A DNA stretch of 5,541 nucleotides from Silvanigrellales bacterium. GTDB taxonomy: Bacteria > Bdellovibrionota_B > Oligoflexia > Silvanigrellales > Silvanigrellaceae. The notes beneath the pieces are model-generated. The model was not told the DNA's origin, ran no database searches, and saw only the letters and a program-made list of their open reading frames with translations. Each line of letters starts with the position of its first letter. Within the stretch, counting starts at the first letter, position 1. This document shows positions 1 to 5,541 of the stretch, piece after piece. A program made the translations under genes and the position numbers. Location of the stretch: positions 1 to 5,541 of the forward strand of contig JANQPW010000565.1 in the NCBI GenBank assembly GCA_028285285.1. The letters are read 5' to 3'.

Positions 1-339
1 AGATTCTCCTGAAAACACATAGTCGGTGGAGTAGTGCACCATCAGCGCGTTGAGTTGTTGCGTGGCTTTGGCCATCACACCCACCGCTGTGCCGTTCACC
101 GCATGGGCCAATTCGGGTTCCGACTCCGCCTTGTCAACTGCTGTGTGGGCCGCCGCGTTGACGATGATCTGCGGCCCAAAGTCTTTGATCACAGCTTCCA
201 GTTGCGATGAGTTGGCCAGATCACAGTCTTCCAAGCCCAGCTGTAGGGTGGGCCCCAGGCACGAAAGGAGAGGTTCGAGCTCCGTGGCGACTTGGCCACC
301 CTTGCCAAAAAGAAGGATCTTCGGAAAAGAGGAACTCAT
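1..339 (-). CDS. rfbD: dTDP-4-dehydrorhamnose reductase, N-terminal part (cut by left edge)
   Basis: RfbD/RmlD is the last enzyme of dTDP-L-rhamnose synthesis: it reduces dTDP-4-dehydro-L-rhamnose with NAD(P)H in the cytoplasm. The 113 visible residues read without a stop to the window edge; family members are about 290-300 residues, so roughly the first 40% is present. Seen in the sequence: a hydrophobic first strand (KILLFG, residues 7-12), the nucleotide-binding loop GKGGQV (12-17), the segment NAAAHTAVDKAESEP (about 61-75), and HYSTDYVFSG (about 102-111). All are hallmarks of this short-chain dehydrogenase family. The YxxxK catalytic pair would lie off the window. The start ATG at 339 follows an AGGAG ribosome binding site with a 7-base spacer. 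It is the fourth gene of the operon, 42 bases after rfbC. Identification is firm; whether the rest of the gene is intact cannot be seen. Confidence 0.95.
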   Translation of the reverse strand, partial: MSSSFPKILLFGKGGQVATELEPLLSCLGPTLQLGLEDCDLANSSQLEAVIKDFGPQIIVNAAAHTAVDKAESEPELAHAVNGTAVGVMAKATQQLNALMVHYSTDYVFSGES

Positions 340-346
340 CGGTGCA

Positions 347-351
347 CTCCT
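347..351 (-). promoter_or_regulatory. Ribosome binding site of rfbD
   Basis: AGGAG on the minus strand, 7 bases before the ATG at 339. It fixes the rfbD start and shows that rfbD has its own translation initiation within the 42-base rfbC-rfbD gap. Confidence 0.75.
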
Positions 352-381
352 ATTGCTTGAGCTTTGAGAAGGTTGAGTGGG

Positions 382-930
382 TTAAAACAGCTCATCGGCG
401 GAAAAGTCTTTGAGCAGCTTGCCCTTCAGATCTTTTTCCGACAGCTGTGGTTCGCAGCCTTCAGGCCATTTCACGCCCACTTCAGGGTCGTTCCACAACA
501 AACTTTTTTCGGTGCTGGGGCTGTAGAGCTGGGTGCACTTGTAAGTGAACAAAGCCGTTTCACTGAGCACCACAAACCCGTGACCAAAACCTTCCGGCAC
601 GTAAAACTGCCGCTTGTTTTCGGAAGAAAGCTCCACGCCATGCCACTGGCCAAAAGTCTTCGAGCCTTTGCGCAGGTCAACGGCCACATCAAACACCAGC
701 CCCTCAAGCACCCAAACCAGCTTTCCCTGGGGGTTGGGGTTTTGAAAGTGCAGCCCACGCAGCACGCCCCTGCGGGAATAGGAGAGGTTGTCTTGCACGA
801 AGTTCGTGGGCAATCCATGGTCGGCAAAGCGAGCGGCAGAGAAGGTCTCGAGGAAAAAACCTCTTTCGTCGCCAAACACCTTGGGTTCAATCACAACAGC
901 ACCCTCAAGGGGTGTGGGGAGCACCTTCAT
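382..930 (-). CDS. rfbC: dTDP-4-dehydrorhamnose 3,5-epimerase
   Basis: RfbC/RmlC epimerises C3 and C5 of dTDP-4-dehydro-6-deoxy-D-glucose to give dTDP-4-dehydro-L-rhamnose, without a cofactor. The 182-residue product has the usual family length and is a single cupin-fold domain. Visible family signatures are FGDERGFFLETF (19-30), QDNLSYSRRGVLRGLHFQ (46-63), the strand DVAVDLRKGS (81-90), and FYVPEGFGHGF (109-119). By comparison with characterised RmlC enzymes, His61 is the catalytic base, Lys70 is an active-site lysine and Tyr130 is the likely acid; Asp167 in LSEKD pairs with the histidine. All four are present, so the enzyme looks active. Its ATG shares one base with the rfbA stop (TGATG), which indicates translational coupling, and it has a strong GGAGGAG site. 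Reaction assignment rests on family knowledge; the motifs are read directly. Confidence 0.97.
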   Translation of the reverse strand: MKVLPTPLEGAVVIEPKVFGDERGFFLETFSAARFADHGLPTNFVQDNLSYSRRGVLRGLHFQNPNPQGKLVWVLEGLVFDVAVDLRKGSKTFGQWHGVELSSENKRQFYVPEGFGHGFVVLSETALFTYKCTQLYSPSTEKSLLWNDPEVGVKWPEGCEPQLSEKDLKGKLLKDFSADELF

Positions 931-1844
931 CAGCGAGCTCCTCCCGGTATGCCCTTGCCCTGTTTCAGCACGGTTTTCAGGTACTCACCATAGGTGCTCT
1001 TTTTCAGCTCTTCTGCTGCCTTTTCAACCTCTGCAGCACCAATCCAGCCGCGCCGAAAGCCAATTTCTTCGGGGCAGGCAATTTTCAAACCTTGCCGAGA
1101 TTCAATGGTTTCTATGAAGTTTGATGCCTGAAGCAAGCTTTGATGGGTTCCCATGTCGAGCCAAGCTGTGCCGCGGCCCAGAGCCTCGACCTTCAACATT
1201 TTCTTCTCGAGGTAAATTTTATTGAGGTCTGTGATCTCCAGCTCTCCACGGGCGGAGGGCTTGAGGGTGCGTGAAAACGCAACGGCATTTTCATCGTAAA
1301 AATAGAGACCCACGACCGCGTGGTTTGACTTGGGTTGCGTTGGTTTTTCTTCCAGAGAAACAACACCCCCCTGCTCATCGAATTCCACAACGCCATAGCG
1401 TTCCGGGTCGCGCACGTAGTAACCAAACACGGTGGCTCCCTCAGCTCGACCCGCGGCTTGTTCTAAGGCATGGGTGAGGCCATGGCCGTAGAACACATTG
1501 TCTCCCAGAATCAAAGCGCTGGGCTTGTCTCCCACAAAGTCTGCGCCAATGTGAAAGGCTTGAGCCAGACCCTCCGGCTTGGGTTGCTCGGCATAGTGAA
1601 GCTCCACTCCCCACTGGGAGCCATCGCCCAGCAGCCGTTTGAAAAGAGGAAGGTCGTGGGGAGTGGAAATGACCAAAATCTCCCGAATGCCAGCGAGCAT
1701 GAGCGTTGACAGCGGGTAGTACACCATGGGTTTGTCATAAACAGGCATGAGTTGCTTGCTCATGACCTTTGTGAGGGGGTGAAGCCGGGTGCCGGAGCCA
1801 CCTGCTAAAATAATGCCTCTGCGTTGGGGATTGTTTTGACCCAT
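930..1844 (-). CDS. rfbA: Glucose-1-phosphate thymidylyltransferase
   Basis: RfbA/RmlA joins glucose-1-phosphate and dTTP to give dTDP-glucose and pyrophosphate. It is the first committed step of dTDP-sugar synthesis and in characterised homologues is feedback-inhibited by dTDP-rhamnose. At 304 residues it is slightly longer than the usual 290 or so. The nucleotidyltransferase signature LAGGSGTRLHPLT (13-25) is followed by SKQLMPVYDKPM (29-40). ILGDNVFYG (112-120) carries the metal-binding Asp115. YGVVEFD (150-156), SLEEKP (163-168), VGLYFYD (178-184), ELEITDLN (201-208) and WLDMGTH (228-234, with Asp230) complete the active site. The start ATG at 1844 is preceded by GAGGAA, and the gene begins 45 bases after rfbB. 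The few polar residues before the first strand and the GKGIPGGAR tail account for the extra length. Nothing suggests loss of function. Confidence 0.97.
   Translation of the reverse strand: MGQNNPQRRGIILAGGSGTRLHPLTKVMSKQLMPVYDKPMVYYPLSTLMLAGIREILVISTPHDLPLFKRLLGDGSQWGVELHYAEQPKPEGLAQAFHIGADFVGDKPSALILGDNVFYGHGLTHALEQAAGRAEGATVFGYYVRDPERYGVVEFDEQGGVVSLEEKPTQPKSNHAVVGLYFYDENAVAFSRTLKPSARGELEITDLNKIYLEKKMLKVEALGRGTAWLDMGTHQSLLQASNFIETIESRQGLKIACPEEIGFRRGWIGAAEVEKAAEELKKSTYGEYLKTVLKQGKGIPGGAR
938..944 (-). promoter_or_regulatory. Ribosome binding site of rfbC, inside the end of rfbA
   Basis: GGAGGAG on the minus strand, 7 bases before the rfbC ATG at 930. It lies within the last codons of rfbA and supports both the chosen start and coupled translation across the TGATG junction. 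Confidence 0.8.
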
Positions 1845-1850
1845 GTCTAG

Positions 1851-1856
1851 TTCCTC
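1851..1856 (-). promoter_or_regulatory. Ribosome binding site of rfbA
   Basis: GAGGAA on the minus strand, 6 bases before the rfbA ATG at 1844, in the 45-base rfbB-rfbA gap. That gap shows no hairpin followed by a T tract, so transcription should read through. Confidence 0.75.
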
Positions 1857-1889
1857 ATGCGTGTGCTTTGGGTAGGCCCTTAGCGCCGT

Positions 1890-2972
1890 TTACTTTTTGC
1901 CCGCTGCTTCTTTCACAATGGCTTCTGCCCAGGCAGTGTTGTCGAGGTACCACTTCACTGTTTCTTTGAGGCCCTCCTCAAAAGTTTTTTGCGGCTTCCA
2001 GCCAATTTCATTTTCGATCTTTGTGGGGTCAATGGCGTAGCGCAGGTCGTGCCCAGGGCGATCGGTCACAAAGGTGATCAGGCTGTCATGGCGAAAACCT
2101 TCACTGGCTGAGGCGCCCCCCGACTGGGAAGAGATCTCATCAAGTGTGCTGCAAATAGAGCGGACCACCTCAATGTTCTTCCGCTCGTTCCGACAACCCA
2201 CGTTGTAGGTTTCACCCAGCCGTCCTTTTTCCACAACCTGAATGAGGGCACGAGCGTGATCGTCAACAAAAAGCCAATCGCGCACATTGATTCCCTGGCC
2301 GTAAACGGGAATGGGTTCCCGGCGAAAGGCTTTCATGATCACAACGGGAATGAGCTTTTCAGGAAACTGGTGAGGGCCATAGTTGTTGGAACAGTTGGTC
2401 ATGAGAATGGGCAGACCAAAGGTGTGGTGCCAGGCCCGAACCAAGTGGTCGGAGCCAGCCTTGCTGGCCGAATAGGGAGAGTTGGGGGCATAGGGTGTGG
2501 TCTCGCGAAATTCCCCGGTTTCTCCCAGAGTGCCATACACCTCGTCGGTGGAAACATGCAGAAATCGAAAAGATTCTTTGGAGCTGGCACTCAGTTCATT
2601 CCAGTACCCGCGGGCAGCCTCTAAGAGCGAGTAGGTGCCCTTGATGTTGGTTTCAATAAAGGCACCGGGGCCGGAAATGGAGCGATCCACATGGGATTCT
2701 GCGGCGAGGTGCATGATCACCGTAGGCTTGTGTTCAGCAACGATTTCGCGCATGCGTTTTTCATCACAGATGTCAGCGTGTTCAAACACATAGTTCGCGT
2801 TTTTCTCGGCCCCAGGAAGGTTCAGGGGGCTGCCGCTGTAGGTCAATTTGTCGACGTTGATCACACGGTGAGGGGTGCTCCCAAGCAGCAGACGCACCAG
2901 CGCAGATCCAATAAACCCAGATCCGCCTGTCACGAGTATGGTTTGGGGTTTTTCTCCAAGGGGTGTGGACAT
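1890..2972 (-). CDS. rfbB: dTDP-glucose 4,6-dehydratase
   Basis: RfbB/RmlB uses tightly bound NAD+ to turn dTDP-glucose into dTDP-4-dehydro-6-deoxy-glucose. It belongs to the extended short-chain dehydrogenase family. The 360-residue product has the normal length. It shows the Rossmann motif TGGSGFIG (15-22), LAAESHVDRSI (89-99), the catalytic triplet Thr142-Asp143-Glu144 in STDEVYG, and Tyr167-xxx-Lys171 in PYSASKAGSDH. NCSNNYGPHQFPEKLIP (193-209), RDWLFVDDH (231-239) and TDRPGHDLRYAID (303-315) follow. I chose the ATG at 2972, which has a GAAAGG ribosome binding site 6 bases upstream. A TTG at 3005 in the same frame would add 11 charged residues, lacks a well-spaced ribosome binding site and overlaps the candidate -10 box. 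A Ser/Gly/Ala-rich stretch at 281-292 looks longer than in enterobacterial RfbB. It is the first gene of the operon. Confidence 0.97.
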   Translation of the reverse strand: MSTPLGEKPQTILVTGGSGFIGSALVRLLLGSTPHRVINVDKLTYSGSPLNLPGAEKNANYVFEHADICDEKRMREIVAEHKPTVIMHLAAESHVDRSISGPGAFIETNIKGTYSLLEAARGYWNELSASSKESFRFLHVSTDEVYGTLGETGEFRETTPYAPNSPYSASKAGSDHLVRAWHHTFGLPILMTNCSNNYGPHQFPEKLIPVVIMKAFRREPIPVYGQGINVRDWLFVDDHARALIQVVEKGRLGETYNVGCRNERKNIEVVRSICSTLDEISSQSGGASASEGFRHDSLITFVTDRPGHDLRYAIDPTKIENEIGWKPQKTFEEGLKETVKWYLDNTAWAEAIVKEAAGKK

Positions 2973-2978
2973 GGTGCG

Positions 2979-2984
2979 CCTTTC
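2979..2984 (-). promoter_or_regulatory. Ribosome binding site that decides the rfbB start
   Basis: GAAAGG on the minus strand ends 6 bases before the ATG at 2972. It is weaker than the sites of the other genes here, but it favours this ATG over the upstream in-frame TTG at 3005. Confidence 0.55.
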
Positions 2985-3005
2985 TCTTTCTCTGAGGAAA
3001 GGCAA

Positions 3006-3034
3006 ATCCTAGCATTGTCGCTACTCACCTGCAA
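3006..3034 (-). promoter_or_regulatory. Candidate extended -10 promoter of the rfbBACD operon
   Basis: On the minus strand, TTGCAG (3029-3034) is followed after exactly 17 bases by TAGGAT (3006-3011). The bases just before the hexamer read TGC, giving an extended -10 element TGnTAGGAT. The -10 matches the sigma-70 consensus at 4 of 6 positions and the -35 at only 3 of 6, so the extended -10 would carry most of the recognition. Transcription would begin near 2999, giving a leader of about 27 bases before the ATG at 2972. This is a by-eye match in a 90-base gap, in the right place for an operon promoter, and is not proven. Confidence 0.45.
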
Positions 3035-3062
3035 TTCACTGGGGCGGTCACCGGTAGGCGTT

Positions 3063-4430
3063 CTAAGCCTTGAAGATTCCCGGCAGGGCTTCTCCTTTGA
3101 ACCATGGCTCTGGGGGCACTGCCGGAGGCGCTGTGCCGGTGTTCGACTGGCGAGCAAAAAACTGCTCAACCGTGTGGTAGAGGTCGGTGGGCGTTTTCTG
3201 GGTCGCGAAATCCCACACTTTTCCGGGCTCTAGAAGATTGCTGCCACCAACGATCAGGTGGGGTTGGGGGGTTTGTGTGTGGGCCCGGCCATCTCCAAAT
3301 TCAGAGCCCACGAGCACAATGGTGGAATCGAGAAGGCTGCGCCCCGATGCGTCTGTTGTGGCCGCGAGGCGATCGATGAACTGGGCGAGGTGCTCCATGT
3401 GGAGTTTTCGATAGTCTTTGTAGACCGACTCTGAAGTGGGGTTGTCGTAGTGAGAAGTGTCGTGGTCGCCCAGTTGAAAACCAGGGTGAAAGTAGTCGTC
3501 ACCTGAGTTGCCAAACATGAGACTTCCCGTGTTCACCAACTCACTCTGAAGAGCGTTCAGCAAAACACTTTGCTGCTCTTCAAAAACGGGAAGATACACG
3601 TCGTGGTTGAGACGAAAATCGTCTTTCAAAATCTTGCCACGCCAACGCTCAATATCTTCCGGTGCGGGTCCATTCTGTTTCTGGAGCTGGCTTGAGAGCT
3701 TTCGGTTGTTTTTCTCAAGCTGATAGACCTGTTCCATTTGCTGGCCAAGGGCAACTTGAGCGGCGCGGCTCAACCCACTGCGCCCCGACAACAGATGGGT
3801 GATGTCGTTTTTCAACGAGTCCACAAGGTAGTCTCGTGTGGCACGATCTCCGTCGGCTTCAACCTCACTGCTGAAATAGCGAAAAACACCAGCAAGAGGG
3901 TTCACGATCATGGGGTGGGGCTTTCCATCTTCCTTCCAGCTTCTGCGGCCCCACACGAGGGAACGGATCTGCCCTCCCGAAGCACCGATGGTGAGGCCGA
4001 AGGCTGCTGGAGCTCCCAAGAGCGCTCCGCCGCTGTGCCGCCGCGAAACGATATCATCGAGTGAAGGTCCAGAGATGTGGTTGTCACTTCGGGCCCACCC
4101 CGCAGTGAACAACGAAACACCACCCCTGAGGTGGCCATCGCCGCCAACATCCTCTGAGATTTTGTTTCTCAAGCCTCTGAACACATGGCATATAGAGCGG
4201 TGTCTGGCCATGGGCTGGAGTGCTTCTTCAAAGTTCCAAAGGCGATTTTGGCAGCCATTGGGAAAGCTGTAGTTGATGAGTCGGAGTGGGGGAGTCGGTT
4301 CAGCCGCACGCCCTGCTTCTGAAGTGAGGGCAAAGCGAGCCATTCCGTGCCCGAGAAGCCCATAGGCACTGAGGCGAGCGAGCGAGTTGAAGAATTGGCG
4401 GCGGCCCACCGAATCGAATGGCTTTTTCAT
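3063..4430 (-). CDS. DUF1552 (HXXSHH family) protein with twin-arginine signal
   Basis: The 455-residue product is predicted to be exported by the Tat route. Its N-terminus reads GRRQFFNSLA (9-18) with Arg10-Arg11, then a mildly hydrophobic stretch to about 35 and a possible cleavage site near Ala42-Ala43. The DUF1552 domain spans most of the rest, with INYSFPNG (52-59), GGDGHLRGG (96-104) and SGPSLDDIVSRR (120-131) early on. A Gln/Lys-rich helix at 222-252 may be coiled coil. The naming motif appears at 323-328 as HDTSHY, with Tyr replacing the final His. LLDSTIVLVGSEFGDGRAH (366-384) and LIVGG (392-396) are typical of the family end. The start ATG at 4430 overlaps the upstream stop (ATGA) and has a GGAGGA site. 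The family has no established reaction that I know of; its usual partner is the DUF1592 protein encoded just upstream. The family call is firm, the function unknown. Confidence 0.92.
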   Translation of the reverse strand: MKKPFDSVGRRQFFNSLARLSAYGLLGHGMARFALTSEAGRAAEPTPPLRLINYSFPNGCQNRLWNFEEALQPMARHRSICHVFRGLRNKISEDVGGDGHLRGGVSLFTAGWARSDNHISGPSLDDIVSRRHSGGALLGAPAAFGLTIGASGGQIRSLVWGRRSWKEDGKPHPMIVNPLAGVFRYFSSEVEADGDRATRDYLVDSLKNDITHLLSGRSGLSRAAQVALGQQMEQVYQLEKNNRKLSSQLQKQNGPAPEDIERWRGKILKDDFRLNHDVYLPVFEEQQSVLLNALQSELVNTGSLMFGNSGDDYFHPGFQLGDHDTSHYDNPTSESVYKDYRKLHMEHLAQFIDRLAATTDASGRSLLDSTIVLVGSEFGDGRAHTQTPQPHLIVGGSNLLEPGKVWDFATQKTPTDLYHTVEQFFARQSNTGTAPPAVPPEPWFKGEALPGIFKA

Positions 4431-5541
4431 GGCGCTTCCTCCGCCGCTGGGTTTGAAGGAACAGTGGGCTCCACGCTGCGAAGGCTGGGAATCTGTGAGA
4501 TCACCTTCACGAGGTTCTGTGGAGAGAGCTTTTGATCTGACAGGTGTTGCAGAAGAGATTCTTGAGCAGCCGGGCTCAGCTGCTGAGGGGTCAAGCCAAA
4601 GGCGAAGCGCAGAAAGCTGCTCACCACACACTGGCGAAACTGTGGCGTTGCAACGACCTGATCGCCGAGCTGAGTGATTTGGTTGAGATCAACGTCTCCA
4701 TTGCCGAGATTGAGCCGCACTGCGGTGTCGATAGGAGCACTCCCTAGCGAGAAGTTCTGGGCATTGAGCACGGAATAGTCGGCGCGGAAGCGACCCGTGG
4801 GATCAAGCCGTTCCAACACAAACCCGATGGGGTCCATTTTCACATGGCAGCTCGCACAGGGTTCTTGCTTGGCGTGGCTGGCAAACTTTTCTCGCGTGCT
4901 CAAACCCGCGCTGGACAGTTCGGGCGCAATGGCGCCGATTCCGGCAGGTGGAGGTGGCACGGGTTCGCACAGCAGTTTTTTCAAAACAAAGTTGCCGCGA
5001 GTTGTGGGCTTGGTGAGGCTCGAACCAGAGGTGAGTGCCGCAAAGGCACCGCTGCCGAGAAAACCCTTTCGCGGCTCCAGTAGGGCCTGTTGCCCATCGG
5101 CATAGAAGCGCTCAGCCCCTGGAGGAACGATCCAGTCGTTGGAAGAAATGAGCTCGGAAATGTCGCGTTGCTCTCGAAACAGGCGCAGCGCATTCACGTG
5201 GATCTCTTCTCGGAGAAGGGCGATGGAGTCTTTATTCCAGTGGGGGTAAGCCTCTGTGTTTTTTTCGGCCTGTGGCAGGAAGTCGAGACCCAACCAAAGG
5301 TCCACAAACTCCACCCAGCTGCGTTCAAATTTCGGAGAGCCCATCACAGCTTGGGTCTTTTCTTCCAGCGTTCCGGCCGGAATTTCTCCCAGTGGCGCGC
5401 TGCGCCAAAAGGCAAGACTGAGGCGCCAGTTCAAGCCCGCTTCAGTGAGCTGCGGCGCTGGATGCGAACCGTCGTGCTCTCCAATGAAAAGCCAAAAGCG
5501 AGGTGAAGAAAGTGTGCGTTGCAGTGCAAGCTTCACGGCGT
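4427..5541 (-). CDS. DUF1592-DUF1588-DUF1585 protein with CxxCH motif, C-terminal part (cut by right edge)
   Basis: About 370 C-terminal residues are visible and the frame is open to the window edge. The GTG at 5536 lies inside the conserved segment ALQRTLSSPRFW and is not a real start. Counting from that GTG, the end of DUF1592 lies at about 1-90 (RLSLAFWRSAP at 38-48, LWLGLDFL at 80-87). DUF1588 lies at about 155-252, with GFLGSGAFAALTSGSS (158-173), TTRGNFVLKKLLCEPVPPPP (178-197) and CASCHVKMDPIGFVLERLDP (227-246). DUF1585 lies at about 270-350 (FRQCVVSSFLRFAFGL, 300-315). CASCH (227-231) is a c-type haem attachment motif, so covalent haem and export are likely, though haem binding by this family is inferred here. 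DUF1587 and DUF1595 domains are expected off the window. A short Pro/Ala/Glu-rich tail ends the protein. Overlap with the DUF1552 gene points to a joint role, probably oxidative, outside the cytoplasm. Confidence 0.93.
   Translation of the reverse strand, partial: AVKLALQRTLSSPRFWLFIGEHDGSHPAPQLTEAGLNWRLSLAFWRSAPLGEIPAGTLEEKTQAVMGSPKFERSWVEFVDLWLGLDFLPQAEKNTEAYPHWNKDSIALLREEIHVNALRLFREQRDISELISSNDWIVPPGAERFYADGQQALLEPRKGFLGSGAFAALTSGSSLTKPTTRGNFVLKKLLCEPVPPPPAGIGAIAPELSSAGLSTREKFASHAKQEPCASCHVKMDPIGFVLERLDPTGRFRADYSVLNAQNFSLGSAPIDTAVRLNLGNGDVDLNQITQLGDQVVATPQFRQCVVSSFLRFAFGLTPQQLSPAAQESLLQHLSDQKLSPQNLVKVISQIPSLRSVEPTVPSNPAAEEAP
4437..4442 (-). promoter_or_regulatory. Ribosome binding site of the DUF1552 gene
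   Basis: GGAGGA on the minus strand, 6 bases before the ATG at 4430, inside the last codons of the DUF1592 gene. It decides the start: the frame stays open upstream to 4631, but that would bury the Tat signal behind 67 residues. Confidence 0.8.

Larger units (their letters stand above)
2973..3062. other. 90-base spacer between the two operons
   Basis: The spacer separates the DUF1552 stop at 3063 from the rfbB start. It holds the candidate rfbB promoter and ribosome binding site. A short palindrome CGGTGACCG lies near 3046-3054, but no stem followed by a T run is visible. Transcripts from the DUF1592/DUF1552 genes may therefore partly read into rfbB. It has no room for another gene. Confidence 0.6.

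Noticed and set aside
357..377. Three copies of TTGAG within 21 bases (357-361, 364-368, 373-377) in the rfbC-rfbD gap.
   Set aside because: The five-base unit is too short and the spacing uneven (starts 7 and 9 bases apart), so chance is the simplest explanation.
364..993. A 209-codon plus-strand open frame opposite rfbC and the end of rfbA.
   Set aside because: It lies antisense to a clear RfbC with full catalytic motifs, has no recognisable domain, and is best explained as a shadow of that gene's codon use.
2973..3005. Upstream TTG start of RfbB at 3005, adding 11 residues.
   Set aside because: TTG is a rare start, no well-spaced ribosome binding site precedes it, and it overlaps the candidate -10 box. 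The ATG at 2972 is better supported.
3046..3054. Palindrome CGGTGACCG between the two operons as a terminator or operator.
   Set aside because: The arms are only four bases and no T tract follows on the minus strand, so it cannot be called a terminator. Nothing else supports an operator.
2691..3233. A 180-codon plus-strand open frame crossing the start of rfbB, the intergenic gap and the end of the DUF1552 gene.
   Set aside because: Both flanking minus-strand genes are well supported, and the predicted protein shows no family motif.
4431..4631. Upstream extension of the DUF1552 frame by 67 codons.
   Set aside because: This stretch codes for the end of the DUF1592 protein in another frame. 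The strong ribosome binding site and the Tat signal both start at 4430.

Overview
The window holds six protein genes, all on the minus strand, read right to left, with coding density above 95% and gaps of at most 90 bases. I see no RNA genes, mobile elements, CRISPR arrays or long repeats. Base composition looks moderately GC-rich (not computed). A Tat-exported DUF1552 protein, a DUF1592/DUF1588/DUF1585 protein with a CxxCH haem-type motif and a full dTDP-rhamnose pathway suggest a Gram-negative environmental bacterium. Paired DUF1592 and DUF1552 genes are typical of Planctomycetota, Verrucomicrobiota, Myxococcota and Bdellovibrionota-like lineages. The sequence alone does not let me choose among them.

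Right part (3063-5541): a two-gene unit. The first gene, cut by the right edge, encodes the C-terminal part of a DUF1592-DUF1588-DUF1585 protein. Its stop overlaps the start of the second gene (ATGA), which encodes a 455-residue DUF1552 (HXXSHH family) protein with a twin-arginine signal. The overlap and a strong ribosome binding site imply coupled translation, so the two products probably work together outside the cytoplasm. Their biochemical role is not established.

Middle (2973-3062): a 90-base gap with a candidate extended -10 promoter pointing into the next operon. No clear terminator is seen.

Left part (1-2972): the dTDP-L-rhamnose operon in the order rfbB, rfbA, rfbC, rfbD (rmlBACD). 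RfbA makes dTDP-glucose from glucose-1-phosphate and dTTP. RfbB converts it to the 4-keto-6-deoxy sugar, RfbC epimerises this at C3 and C5, and RfbD reduces it to dTDP-L-rhamnose. That product feeds O-antigen, capsule or other surface glycan synthesis. RfbB, RfbA and RfbC are complete with their catalytic motifs. RfbD is cut by the left edge after 113 residues.

The most notable points are the poorly understood DUF1592/DUF1552 pair, a His-to-Tyr change in the motif that names the DUF1552 family, and the promoter that separates the two operons. I found no convincing new defence, mobile or regulatory system.
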